Shown: positions 27,331 to 36,528 of the stretch, one piece after another | Layout of the letters: each line of letters begins with the position of its first letter | How positions within the stretch are numbered: position 1 is the first letter of the stretch | Source: Burkholderia arboris | Lineage (GTDB): Bacteria > Pseudomonadota > Gammaproteobacteria > Burkholderiales > Burkholderiaceae | DNA: 64,000 nt | Reading direction: 5' to 3' | NCBI RefSeq assembly: GCF_902499125.1 | Contig: NZ_CABVPX010000007.1 | Coordinates: 62,001-126,000, forward strand | Made by a program: the position numbers and the translations under genes | The notes under the pieces: generated by a model | The model's input: the letters and a program-made list of their open reading frames with translations, nothing else | What the model was told of the DNA's origin: nothing | Databases searched by the model: none

Positions 27331-29090
27331 GCGTACGCTCCCTGACCGGCTTCGGTGGCCGCCGTCGCCTGAATGACGGGCAGCGCGCCGTTCGCATAGA
27401 GGTCGCGGCATTTCAGGCGCTGCAGCTTGCCGCTCGTCGTGCGCGGCAGCGAGCCGGGTTCGACGAAACACAGATCCTGCGCGGCGAACCCGATGCGCGA
27501 CGCGAGCAGTTGCTGGCACTCGGTGCGCGTTTGCGCCGTTGCATCGATCGGCCGTGCCTCGATGGCGACGACCAGCCGTTCGGTGCCCGTCTCGGGATCG
27601 GGCAGGCCGAACGCGATGCAGGTGTTCTTGCGCAGCGCGCCGTGCGACGCCAGCGCTTCCTCGATCTCGTGCGGGAAGTAGTTGCTGCCGCGAATGATGA
27701 TGACTTCCTTCTTGCGGCCGAGGATATGGAGCTGGCTGTCGGCGACGTAGCCGATGTCGCCCGTGCGGAACCAGCCGTCGGCCGTCAGCGGCGCGGCGAT
27801 CGTGCCGTCGTCGGGATTCAGGTAGCCGAGCATCACCGACGTGCCGCGGATCGCGACTTCGCCGACGGCGCGGTGACCCAGTGCGTGATCGCCGTCGTCG
27901 AGGATGCGGAACGCCATGCCTTCGATCGGCGTGCCCATTGCGAGCACCGTTTCGGTTTCCGTGTCGTTACCGTCGTTCGCCGCGGCCGGTTGCGCGTCGC
28001 GGCGCTCGATCAGCGCGCGCCGGTCGAGCGTGTCGGCGATCACGTACGGTGCACCGTCGACCGCGCCTTCATGCCACGCGCGATGCATCGATACCGCGAG
28101 CGTCGATTCGGCCATCCCGTAGCACGGCTGCAGCGCCGACGCCGCGAGACCGTACGGCGCGAACGTCGCGGCGAAATCGCGCAGCGTCGCGTCGTCGACG
28201 CGTTCGCCGCCGATGAAGATGTTGCGGCACGCGGACAGATCCACGCCGTCCATCGCGGCGGCATTGAAGCGGCGCACGCAGTAGCGCAGCGCGAAGGTCG
28301 GCACCGACGTGGTCGTCGCACGCGCCGACGCGATGCGCTTGAGCCACCCGAGCGGATTCCGGATGAAGCTGTTCGGCTGCATCATCAGCAGCGGCGCACG
28401 GTAGTGCATGTTCGACAGCAGCGTGAGCAGCCCCATGTCGTGATAGAGCGGCAGCCACGACGCGGTGCCGTCGCCGGCCGCGAGGTCGAAGCGCACCGAG
28501 CCGCCGATGCCGAGCACGTTCGCGATCACGTTTTCGTGGCTGAGCACCGCGGCTTTCGGATGCGACGTCGAACCCGACGTGAGCTGGACATGATGCGGAT
28601 CGCGGCCGCTCTTCGCGCTGATCAGCGCGCGCGCGCCGGCATCGGCCGCGCTCGACAGCGTCGCGAGGCCGACGACACGGGTGGATGCGGCGGGAAATGC
28701 GTCGTCGCGCCACGCGGCGGCCTGCGCATCCGCGGCGACGACGAGGCGCGGCCGGTACAACTCGCACGCGACGTCGACCACTTGCCGCCCGGCGGCCGCA
28801 CGCCGCGCGGGAACGGGCACGGTGCACGGCAGCGCGCCCGTCATCACGCAGGCCATCATCGCGGCCGCATGCTCGACCGACGCGGGCAGCGCGAGCATCA
28901 CCAGATCGTTCTCGCGGACACCGAGCTCGCGCAGCGCGCCGGCCTGGTGAAACACCGCTTCCGCGAAATGCCGGTACGTGATGCTCGCATCGCGGCCCGC
29001 ATCGTCGACGAACGTCATGCGATGCGTGGCGCCCGCGACGTCCTCGAGCGATTCGATCAGGCGATGAATGGTGGATGCGCACTTCGTCAC
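27327..29090 (-). CDS. afcA: Fatty acyl-AMP ligase (FAAL-like), first gene of the long operon
   Basis: A 587-residue ANL-family enzyme of the FAAL type: VQLTSGSTSHPKAAVLSH, SWLPLYHDMGL, PCYGMAESTLAVS, TADGWFRTGDIGYVADSQLHILGRKKE and SLPRTTSGKLQR with the catalytic lysine. It would adenylate a fatty acid and pass it to a carrier. Start: GTG 29090 has GGGGAG 7 nt upstream; the longer frame to 29129 has no such site. It heads the minus-strand operon and faces the desaturase gene across a 332-bp divergent promoter region. The symbol is from recalled gene order in the published afc cluster. Confidence 0.85.
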   Translation of the reverse strand: MTKCASTIHRLIESLEDVAGATHRMTFVDDAGRDASITYRHFAEAVFHQAGALRELGVRENDLVMLALPASVEHAAAMMACVMTGALPCTVPVPARRAAAGRQVVDVACELYRPRLVVAADAQAAAWRDDAFPAASTRVVGLATLSSAADAGARALISAKSGRDPHHVQLTSGSTSHPKAAVLSHENVIANVLGIGGSVRFDLAAGDGTASWLPLYHDMGLLTLLSNMHYRAPLLMMQPNSFIRNPLGWLKRIASARATTTSVPTFALRYCVRRFNAAAMDGVDLSACRNIFIGGERVDDATLRDFAATFAPYGLAASALQPCYGMAESTLAVSMHRAWHEGAVDGAPYVIADTLDRRALIERRDAQPAAANDGNDTETETVLAMGTPIEGMAFRILDDGDHALGHRAVGEVAIRGTSVMLGYLNPDDGTIAAPLTADGWFRTGDIGYVADSQLHILGRKKEVIIIRGSNYFPHEIEEALASHGALRKNTCIAFGLPDPETGTERLVVAIEARPIDATAQTRTECQQLLASRIGFAAQDLCFVEPGSLPRTTSGKLQRLKCRDLYANGALPVIQATAATEAGQGAYA

Positions 29091-29422
29091 GAGGATTCTC
29101 CCCTTGAGGAACACGGCCGCTCGCGCCACGGTGCCGGCGGCGCCGTTCGTCGAGTGAAGGGGATTCTTGCCGGATCGATGCGGCGCGACAAACGGAATCT
29201 ACGCAGGCTATGCATGAGCAGAGCGCATCCACGAGGTGACCGGTCGGTCGCATTCGACCAGTCGTCTAGTTCACGATGTGGTGTGCTCATGCGCGAGGGG
29301 CATGCAATGCGTTCGGAAAATTCGTTTGTCCGAAGCATCGACTCACAGAAGAATGGCAACCCGGCACGTGCCAGCGTCGCCGCGTCATCGTGCCGGGCAA
29401 GGTCCGGCTCAAGGAGAGCGTC
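29091..29422. promoter_or_regulatory. Divergent promoter region between the two afc units
   Basis: 332 bp with no gene of its own, between the GTG of the acyl ligase (29090) and the TTG of the desaturase (29423). It must hold promoters for both directions. From literature recall both afc units respond to ShvR and quorum sensing, but I could not pick out a clear lux-type box or a unique LysR box by eye. Confidence 0.6.
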
Positions 29423-30418
29423 TTGTCCGTCACCTCATCGCTTGTTGCCCGCCCGAAACCGGTTGCAGACATGAAGAGCCGCCCGAGCGGCGTGGTGTTC
29501 TCGCTGAAGCTGGCGGTCTACGTCGCGCTCATCGCGCACGGGATGATGTTCGCGCAGTCGGCGATCGTGATCCTGAAGATCGCCGGCATCCTGCTGATCG
29601 GCGCGATGTATGCGCACGGCGTCGAGCTGCAGCATCAGGCGCTGCACTACCAGGGGTTCCGGAGCAAGCGCCTGAACATGGTGTTCGGCGTGCTGCTCGG
29701 CATGCCGATGCTCGTGTCGTTTCATGCTTACCAGGACAGCCATCTGCGCCATCACCGGCTGCTGGGCACCCCCGAGAACAAGGAATTCTTCGACTATGGC
29801 GACCAGTACGGCGCGAGCCCCGTCGTCAATCTCGGCCGCTGGGCGTGGCGCCTGTCGATGGCCGCGCACTACATCCAGTTCGCGAAGAACGTCGCGAAGC
29901 TCGTCGTGCCGGGGGCGCGCTTCGGCGACAACCCGCTCGTGTCGCGTGCGATCCGGCGCGATCACCTGTTGACGGTCGCGGCGATCGTGCTGCTGGCCGG
30001 GCTGTCGTTCGCACTGCATACGTGGTTCGTCGTGTGGGTGTGGGTCGTGCCGCTCGCGTTCGTCGCGGCGCCCGTGCATGCACTGGTCGAGATGCCCGAG
30101 CACTACCGCTGCGACCTGACGAGCACCGATCCCTTTCGCAACACGCGGACGATCGAGAGCAATGCATTCATGACGTGGTTCACGAACGGCAACAACTATC
30201 ACGTCGAGCATCACATGATGCCGAACCTGCCGATCGAACGACTGCACGACCTGCATGGCGCAATCGCGCCGCGCATCCGCTACTACCACCGCACGTACCG
30301 GCAGTTCTATTACGCGCTGCTGCGCGGCAGGCTGTCGCCGCGCTCGGTGGACGACGACATGGACGACCGCGAGCCCGATGCGGAGTCGGCTGCGGCGGCG
30401 TCCACGCAATCGGCATGA
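29423..30418 (+). CDS. afcC: Membrane fatty acid desaturase
   Basis: A 331-residue integral-membrane desaturase. The histidine boxes are visible: HGVELQHQALH (65-75), HAYQDSHLRHH (101-111) and, near the C-terminus, NYHVEHHMMP. Hydrophobic pairs lie before box one and between boxes two and three. It inserts a double bond or modifies one in a fatty acyl chain. The start TTG at 29423 sits 6 nt after AAGGAG; ATG 29471 is an alternative. It overlaps the next gene by 4 bp (ATGA). Symbol from recalled order only. Confidence 0.85.
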   Translation: MSVTSSLVARPKPVADMKSRPSGVVFSLKLAVYVALIAHGMMFAQSAIVILKIAGILLIGAMYAHGVELQHQALHYQGFRSKRLNMVFGVLLGMPMLVSFHAYQDSHLRHHRLLGTPENKEFFDYGDQYGASPVVNLGRWAWRLSMAAHYIQFAKNVAKLVVPGARFGDNPLVSRAIRRDHLLTVAAIVLLAGLSFALHTWFVVWVWVVPLAFVAAPVHALVEMPEHYRCDLTSTDPFRNTRTIESNAFMTWFTNGNNYHVEHHMMPNLPIERLHDLHGAIAPRIRYYHRTYRQFYYALLRGRLSPRSVDDDMDDREPDAESAAAASTQSA

Positions 30419-31296
30419 CTGCGCCCGCGCGCCTTTCGACGACGATGCTCTACCCGGAACTGTTCAGGTCGCTCGAAGCTGTCCGCTGGGACATGGAGAA
30501 GGACATTCCGTGGGACAAGTTCGACGCTTCGCTGCTCACCGACGAGCAGGCGAAGACGATCAAGATGAACGCGATCACCGAATGGTCGGCGCTGCCCGCG
30601 ACGGAAATGTTCCTGCGCGACAACCAGCACGACAGCGACTTTTCCGCATTCATGAGCGTGTGGTTCTTCGAAGAGCAGAAGCATTCGCTCGTGCTGATGG
30701 AATACCTGCGCCGCTTCAAGCCGGAAATGGTGCCGACCGAGGAGGAGCTGCACGCGGTGCGCTTCCAGTTCGACCCGGCGCCGCCGCTCGAGACGCTGAT
30801 GCTGCACTTCTGCGGCGAGATCCGCCTGAACCACTGGTATCGCTGCGCGGCCGACTGGCACACGGAGCCCGTCATCAAGCAGATCTACGAGACGATCTCG
30901 CGCGATGAAGCGCGTCATGGCGGCGCGTACCTGCGCTACATGAAGAAGGCGCTGAACAACTGCGGCGACGTCGCGCGTGCCGCATTCGCGAAGATCGGCG
31001 TGCTGATGGCGTCGGCGCGCCGCACCGAGAAGCCGCTGCACCCGACCAACCTGCACGTGAACCAGGCGCTGTTCCCGCGCGACACCGTGCAGTCGCGCCT
31101 GCCGGATCCGGAATGGCTCGAGCGCTGGCTCGACGAGCAGATCCGTTTCGACGGCGAGTGGGAAAAGAAGGTCGTCGAGCGCATTCTGCACAACCTGTCG
31201 ATCCTGTTCGAGCGCACGTTCGCGACCGCGCAGGAGCTGAACCGTTACCGCCGCGAGGTAACGGTGCGAGCGGGCAGTGTGGCGGACGCCGGCTAG
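30415..31296 (+). CDS. Ferritin-like diiron protein (acyl desaturase/oxygenase type)
   Basis: A 293-residue helical protein with two ExxH motifs: Glu87/His90 in FEEQKH and Glu165/His168 in RDEARH, plus Glu135 in CGEIRLNHW and probable ligands at residues 56-64. This is the pattern of soluble diiron desaturase/hydroxylases. It is translationally coupled to the membrane desaturase (ATGA overlap), so both likely act on the same fatty acyl group. The ATG at 30415 was chosen for this overlap; the frame is open far upstream but that part is a shadow of the desaturase gene. Confidence 0.82.
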   Translation: MTAPARLSTTMLYPELFRSLEAVRWDMEKDIPWDKFDASLLTDEQAKTIKMNAITEWSALPATEMFLRDNQHDSDFSAFMSVWFFEEQKHSLVLMEYLRRFKPEMVPTEEELHAVRFQFDPAPPLETLMLHFCGEIRLNHWYRCAADWHTEPVIKQIYETISRDEARHGGAYLRYMKKALNNCGDVARAAFAKIGVLMASARRTEKPLHPTNLHVNQALFPRDTVQSRLPDPEWLERWLDEQIRFDGEWEKKVVERILHNLSILFERTFATAQELNRYRREVTVRAGSVADAG

Positions 31297-31934
31297 GGAC
31301 CGGAGGGGCCATGCGTCCCGCGGTCCGCGTTCCGCGTTGTGCGGGCGCACGCCGGATGCGAGCCGACCCGTCGGCGCAGCGTGTGCGGATTGCCGCCGCC
31401 AGCCGGCGGAATGCGCATTTCCGGACACAATTGGTTCATCAATTTCCGGAATTGAATGAGGCGATTAAATTTCGTCCGTTTAGTATATTTCAATAAACAC
31501 GAAATTCGTGATTTAAATGGTATTTTGAATGAATGTTGAATTGCATTGTTTTTTCGCAATCCGGTAAATGAAATGAATGGTCGGGAAAATGAAATTGATT
31601 TGTAGGCATTCGAATACAGCTCTGCCGGGGCGTCGAAAACGCTGCCGAGATGGCAAATCCAGGCAAAAAGCATCTGTTTTTACGGGTTTTTTGCGATCGT
31701 CCGAGACATCATTTCGTGCATGTATTAATTTACAAAATCACTACTTCATAATGCTTATGTAAGGATATCGGGGCGATGAAAAGTGATAGATAAATACGCG
31801 TGTCACGATTGAAAATAAGAATGATATGCATCCATGCTTCAATATAAAATCGTTTCCGAATCCAAATAGGAGAGGCGACACAGGGAGACGAACGGCGACT
31901 TGTCTGTCGATGGGTGCAACTTTGAGGTGGCGGT
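31297..31934. other. AT-rich intergenic island upstream of shvR
   Basis: 638 bp without a supportable gene. From about 31430 to 31930 the sequence becomes strikingly AT-rich compared with its surroundings, with many A and T tracts (for example around 31500-31560 and 31725-31860). This suggests a promoter and leader for shvR that may be bound by H-NS-like proteins. No clear terminator for the upstream desaturase unit was found. Confidence 0.55.
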
Positions 31935-32927
31935 ATGGCTAATGTGAGATTGGCAAAGCGATTGAGAAGTTTGCCTTCGCTGGATTTCCTGAGAGGCTTC
32001 GAATGCGCGGCGCGCCATTTGAGCTTTACGCGTGCGGGGCAGGAATTGAGCGTCACGCAATCTGCCGTCAGTCGCCAGGTCAAGGCGCTCGAGGAGCAGC
32101 TCCGGATCGAGCTCTTTCACCGGCACATCCGTTCACTGACGCTGACCGACAAGGGACGGGAGTTGTACGACGCGATCTCGTTCGCGTTGTCCGACCTGGA
32201 ATCGGTGATCGGCAAGCTGTCGTCGAGCGTCGGCCAGCGCTCCATCTCGTTGTCGACCACCGTGTCGTTCGCGGCGCTGTGGCTGATTCCGCGCCTCGGT
32301 TCATTCCGCGCCAGCTATCCGGACATCGATGTGCGCGTGTCGGCAACGAGCGAAATTGAAGATCTTAAGCGCAAACGTTTGCACCTGGCCGTCCGATATG
32401 CGGGGCCGTATACGTCGACCGACGAGACGGAGGTGCTGTTTCGCGAGCGCGTCGTGGCCGTGTGCAGTCCGAGCCTGATGACGGCGGCGGGCGACGCCGC
32501 GTCGATGAAGCCGGCCGACCTCGACAAGCACGTGCTGCTGCATCTCGACGATCCGCGCGGCGAGTGGCCGTGGCACGGGTGGAGCCATCTGCTGAAGGAA
32601 CTCGGCGTGCCGCGCCTGCGGCCGGCCGGTGCGCTGCATTTCAGCCAGTACGACCAGCTGGTCCAGGCCGCGGTCGACGGGCACGGCGTCGCGATCGGCA
32701 GGCGGCCGCTGGTCGACGGGCTGCTGAAGCAGGGGCGGCTCGTCGAGCTGTTCCCGCATTGCACGGTTGCATCGGGCAGCTACGTGCTCGTGCAGAACCC
32801 GGATGCGTGCAACGAATTCGATATCGCGGTGCTGACCAACTGGCTGCTCGAACAGGCATGCCATCCGCTCGCGTCGAACCAGGATGCCGCCGGCAGCAAC
32901 GTGCTGCCGATGTATCGCGTCGGATAG
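31935..32927 (+). CDS. shvR: LysR-type regulator ShvR
   Basis: A 330-residue LysR-type regulator of the GcvA-like branch. The HTH (LPSLDFLRGFECAARHLSFT, then SVTQSAVSRQVKALEEQL) occupies residues 12-70; the effector domain runs from about 100 to 300. It lies immediately beyond a 24-gene lipid cluster, exactly where shvR lies beside afc in B. cenocepacia; there it controls colony morphology, antifungal activity and virulence traits (recalled, not checked). An AT-rich leader precedes it. Confidence 0.85.
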   Translation: MANVRLAKRLRSLPSLDFLRGFECAARHLSFTRAGQELSVTQSAVSRQVKALEEQLRIELFHRHIRSLTLTDKGRELYDAISFALSDLESVIGKLSSSVGQRSISLSTTVSFAALWLIPRLGSFRASYPDIDVRVSATSEIEDLKRKRLHLAVRYAGPYTSTDETEVLFRERVVAVCSPSLMTAAGDAASMKPADLDKHVLLHLDDPRGEWPWHGWSHLLKELGVPRLRPAGALHFSQYDQLVQAAVDGHGVAIGRRPLVDGLLKQGRLVELFPHCTVASGSYVLVQNPDACNEFDIAVLTNWLLEQACHPLASNQDAAGSNVLPMYRVG

Positions 32928-33107
32928 CACGGCCGCCCGCCATGCTTCGTGCGGTTTCGTGCGTGTCGCGCCGCCGCGCGTGCGGTTCCGTCATGCGCAA
33001 CACCTGCGACCTGTGCGATGATGCGCCGCTTCGCGTTCGTTGCAGAACGCCGCCGACCGCGGCGCCCGGTTCCGGGTCACCGCCGCGTCCTGATACCCGG
33101 AGACGAC

Positions 33108-33932
33108 ATGCCCGCACACATCATTCAAGGCAGCACGCTGCATTACCAGGATCACGGCACCGGGTTCCCGGTGCTGTTCGGACACAGCTATCTGTGGGAC
33201 GCGGCGATGTGGGCGCCGCAGATCGATGCGCTGTCGCGTTCGTACCGCGTGATCGTGCCGGACCTGTGGGGGCATGGTGCATCGGGCGCGCTGCCCGACG
33301 GCACGCAGACGCTCGACGATCTCGCCGCGCACGCGAGCGCGCTGCTCGATGCGCTGGAGATCGAACAATGCGCGGTCGTCGGGCTCAGCGTCGGCGGCAT
33401 GTGGGGCGCGCGGCTCGCGTTGCGCGAACCGCGGCGCGTGCGTTCGCTCGTGCTGATGGACGCGTCGCTGGAGGCCGAGCCCGAGGCGACCCGGCTGCGC
33501 TACTTCGGGATGCTCGATGCGATCGCGGCGGCCGGCAGTATCGTGCCGCCGCTGCTCGACGCGATCGTGCCGCTGTTCTTCCGTCCCGACGTCAATCTGG
33601 CCGACCCGGTGCCGACCGCGTTCCGCGCGGCGCTCGCGAGCCTGCCCGCCGACCGGCTGCGGCAATCGATCGTCCCGCTCGGCCGGCTGATCTTCGGTCG
33701 GCCCGACACGCTGTCGGCGCTGGCCGCGCTCGACGCCGAACGCACGCTGCTGATGTGCGGCGCGGGCGACATGGCGCGCCCGCCGTCGGAAACCGTGAAG
33801 ATGGCGAGCGTGATCGGCTGCGCGCATGCGCTGGTGCCGGACGCCGGCCACATTTCGAATCTGGAAAATCCCGCGTTCGTCACGCGCGCGCTGCTCGACT
33901 GGTTCGACGCGCAGCAACTGCCGTCGAACTGA
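33108..33932 (+). CDS. Alpha/beta-hydrolase
   Basis: A 274-residue alpha/beta-hydrolase resembling 3-oxoadipate enol-lactonases and haloperoxidase-like esterases. The nucleophile is Ser in VVGLSVGGMWG, the oxyanion region GHSYLWDAAMW, and the catalytic His lies in PDAGHISNLENP. The ATG at 33108 follows a CGGAG site. It is monocistronic: it points away from shvR by 180 bp and ends convergent to the MFS gene. Substrate unknown. Confidence 0.85.
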   Translation: MPAHIIQGSTLHYQDHGTGFPVLFGHSYLWDAAMWAPQIDALSRSYRVIVPDLWGHGASGALPDGTQTLDDLAAHASALLDALEIEQCAVVGLSVGGMWGARLALREPRRVRSLVLMDASLEAEPEATRLRYFGMLDAIAAAGSIVPPLLDAIVPLFFRPDVNLADPVPTAFRAALASLPADRLRQSIVPLGRLIFGRPDTLSALAALDAERTLLMCGAGDMARPPSETVKMASVIGCAHALVPDAGHISNLENPAFVTRALLDWFDAQQLPSN

Positions 33933-33992
33933 CGAACGTGTGTATGGCGACGCCAGCGCATGCCGCACGGCGTCGCGTCACGCCAGACTGCA

Positions 33993-35462
33993 TCACGCGC
34001 GTTCGCCGGCCGGCGTGAACTTCCTGCCGGGTACACGGGCTTCGTCCGCATGCCCGCGCACGAGGCTCAGCGCTTCCGCGCGGCTGGCCACGCACGGCCC
34101 GGAGCCGGGCAGCGGCTGCCGCGCCGTCTCGCGCAGCGCGAGCACCGACACGATGCCGATGAACGAGGCGCCCATCAGGTAGTACGCGGGCATCATCAGG
34201 TCGCCGGTGCGATCGACCAGCCACGCGGTGACGAGCGGCGTCGTGCCGCCGAACAGCGACACCGACACGTTGAAGCCGATCGCGAGCGCGCCGTAGCGGA
34301 TCCGCGTCGGGAACAGCGCCGGCAGCGCCGACGGCATCACGCCCGTGAACGTCGACAGCAGGATGCCGTAGATCAGCATCCCGCCGAACACCGGCAGCAT
34401 GCCGCCGGTGCGGATCAGCATCAGCGCGGGCACCGACAGCACGAGCAGGCCCACGCAGCCGGCCATCATCACCGGCTTGCGGCCGACCTTGTCCGACAGG
34501 TGCCCGGCGTACAGCGTCATCGGCATCATCAGCACCATCACGAGCAGCACCATGAACAGCCCGTGCGATTCGCGGAAGTGCAGCGTCGCGGACAGATAGT
34601 TCGGCAGGTACGACAGCGCCATGTAGTCGGTCACGTTGAAGATCAGCACGAGGCCGACACACTGCAGCAGCGGCTTCCACTGTTCGGCGAGCAGCGTCGC
34701 GAAGCGTTGCTTCGGCCGCGCGCGTTCGTCCGCTTCGCGTGCTTCGGCCTCCTTCCTGAACGCAGGCGTTTCCTCGAGTTGCAGCCGCACGTAGAGGCCG
34801 ACGAGGCCGAGCGGGCCGGCGATGAAGAACGGTACGCGCCAGCCCCACGACAGCAGCGCTTCCTGAGACAGCGTTGCGGTGAGCAGTGCGACGGTCGCCG
34901 CGCCGAGCGTATAGCCGATCAGCGTGCCGAATTCGAGGAAGCTGCCCATGAAGCCACGGCGCTTGTCGGTCGAGAATTCGGCGATGAAGGTGGCCGCGCC
35001 GCCGTATTCGCCGCCGGTCGAGAAGCCCTGCACGAGGCGGGCGACCAGCAGCAGCACGGGCGCCATGATGCCGATCGACGCGTAGCTGGGGATCAGGCCG
35101 ATCGCGAAGGTGCCGACGGCCATCATGATCATCGTCGCGGCGAGCACGCGCTGGCGGCCGATGCGGTCGCCGAGCGGGCCGAACACCATGCCGCCGAGCG
35201 GGCGCACGAGAAACGCGGCCGCGAACGTGCCGAAGGTCGCGAGCAACTGCGCGGACGGGCTGCTGGACGGGAAGAACACCTTGCCGAGCGTGACGGCGAT
35301 GTAGCTGTAGACGCCGAAGTCGAACCATTCCATCGCATTGCCGAACGCCATCGCACCGACTGCCCGCTTGAGGACGGCAGGGTCGACGATCGTGATGTCA
35401 TCCAGCTTGACGGACTGGCGCGAAGATCGCGATTTCGCAGGGTGCGCTTGCGACGGGCTCAA
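33993..35462 (-). CDS. MFS metabolite:H+ symporter (ProP/ShiA-like)
   Basis: A 489-residue, 12-helix transporter of the metabolite-H+ symporter family. Family marks are GNAMEWFDFGVYSY in helix 1, GPLGDRIGRQRVL in loop 2-3 and GGEYGGAATFIAEF. The start is taken as TTG 35462, 6 nt after AGGAG; the longer frame to 35594 has no such site. Likely substrates are betaine, proline or an organic acid; the sequence does not decide. Confidence 0.87.
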   Translation of the reverse strand: MSPSQAHPAKSRSSRQSVKLDDITIVDPAVLKRAVGAMAFGNAMEWFDFGVYSYIAVTLGKVFFPSSSPSAQLLATFGTFAAAFLVRPLGGMVFGPLGDRIGRQRVLAATMIMMAVGTFAIGLIPSYASIGIMAPVLLLVARLVQGFSTGGEYGGAATFIAEFSTDKRRGFMGSFLEFGTLIGYTLGAATVALLTATLSQEALLSWGWRVPFFIAGPLGLVGLYVRLQLEETPAFRKEAEAREADERARPKQRFATLLAEQWKPLLQCVGLVLIFNVTDYMALSYLPNYLSATLHFRESHGLFMVLLVMVLMMPMTLYAGHLSDKVGRKPVMMAGCVGLLVLSVPALMLIRTGGMLPVFGGMLIYGILLSTFTGVMPSALPALFPTRIRYGALAIGFNVSVSLFGGTTPLVTAWLVDRTGDLMMPAYYLMGASFIGIVSVLALRETARQPLPGSGPCVASRAEALSLVRGHADEARVPGRKFTPAGERA

Positions 35463-35998
35463 TGAACTCTCCTGGAATTGCCTTGGCAGCCGGCCGGGCT
35501 GGAATGCAGTGGAGTCGTGCGGGCCGAGGAGCAGCGAAGGCGGATGTCTCGGGGGCCTCGATGTCGGTGACGTGACGTGCGTTGCGGGCGACACCGGGCA
35601 AGTGTGTTGTGAGAACCAGTTTAGAGAAACGGGTGCAGCCGACTATCGGTCATGCGCCCGGAACCCGGTTGTAAACGACACGGAAGGAACGGTGGCTGCC
35701 CATCGTTTCGATGCTCATCAACATCTGCAATCGTTGGCAACGTCGGGTGGAAACCGGGGCAACGCGCACGAGATGAACAAAAGCCATCTGCCGCCGTCTT
35801 TGGTGGTAGCGTAGCGTCTCCCGATCGGCCATGACGCAACAGACGATCACTATCAACGGGCGCTGGTGCCGGATAACGGCAGCATCGACTCGCCAGAGGT
35901 ACTGTCGCCCGAGGCCGGGTGTTGCGATGTCCCGCGAGACGTTCGCACTGCCGCTCGATGGCGGGGCGATCCCGGTTACTTGTTTTTCTCGATTCTCG
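35463..35998. other. Intergenic region, nothing recognised
   Basis: 536 bp between the start of the MFS gene and a small exported protein. Open frames here are short, overlapping on both strands and without good ribosome sites. It presumably holds both divergent promoters. Confidence 0.4.
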
Positions 35999-36454
35999 AT
36001 GATGACGCTATCCAAGCTCACTGCATGCGCATGGGTCCTCGTCGCGACCGTCGCCAACGTGACGTATGCCCGCGATCTGGACAAGCGCGACCCTGACCGC
36101 GCCCCTATACTGGCCGCCGTTCACCGGCTGAACGACCGCGAACCGGACCTGAAGGATTACCACTATTTCGTGGTCGATCTGATCGAGGATCGAGATGCCG
36201 CCTTCGCATGCGTGGCATTGACGGATAAGGGCGGCAGCCTGGAGATGACGGATGACCAGGCCGAGATCATGAAGTTCGCGCTGGACAAGCGCAGCGCGCA
36301 ATGGGTCGCAACCGATCTCGGCGGCGCGGGATTTGCAGCCGGTGCGAAGCCGGTGCAATCGGATTGCAAGGTGGAAGGCCGTATCGTCAACACGCGCGAT
36401 GATGTGAACATCGCGTTGAAGGCAACGGGGCACAAGCCATTCTCCCCGCGTTGA
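35999..36454 (+). CDS. Small exported protein of unknown function
   Basis: A 151-residue protein with a signal peptide (MMTLSKLTACAWVLVATVANVTYA, cleavage near residue 24). The mature part contains DRAPILAAVHRLNDREPDLKD-like sequence, FVVDLIEDRDAAFACVAL and two Cys that could pair. No family recognised with certainty. Two adjacent ATGs (35999 and 36002) are possible starts; neither has a strong ribosome site. It is convergent to the next MFS gene. Confidence 0.65.
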   Translation: MMTLSKLTACAWVLVATVANVTYARDLDKRDPDRAPILAAVHRLNDREPDLKDYHYFVVDLIEDRDAAFACVALTDKGGSLEMTDDQAEIMKFALDKRSAQWVATDLGGAGFAAGAKPVQSDCKVEGRIVNTRDDVNIALKATGHKPFSPR

Positions 36455-36528
36455 CCGCGGAGAGTGCCCGGGAGACCGACAGGCCGGTGGCGACTTGCCG
36501 GATCTGAGGGTTGCCGCGACGGCTGTCG

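Noticed and set aside
29091..29422. Quorum-sensing (cep) box between the afc units
   Set aside because: I looked for a CTG-N10-CAG-like dyad and found none convincing by eye.
35650..36084. 144-residue minus-strand frame in the gap before the small exported protein
   Set aside because: No good ribosome site, overlaps the exported-protein gene and shows no family features.
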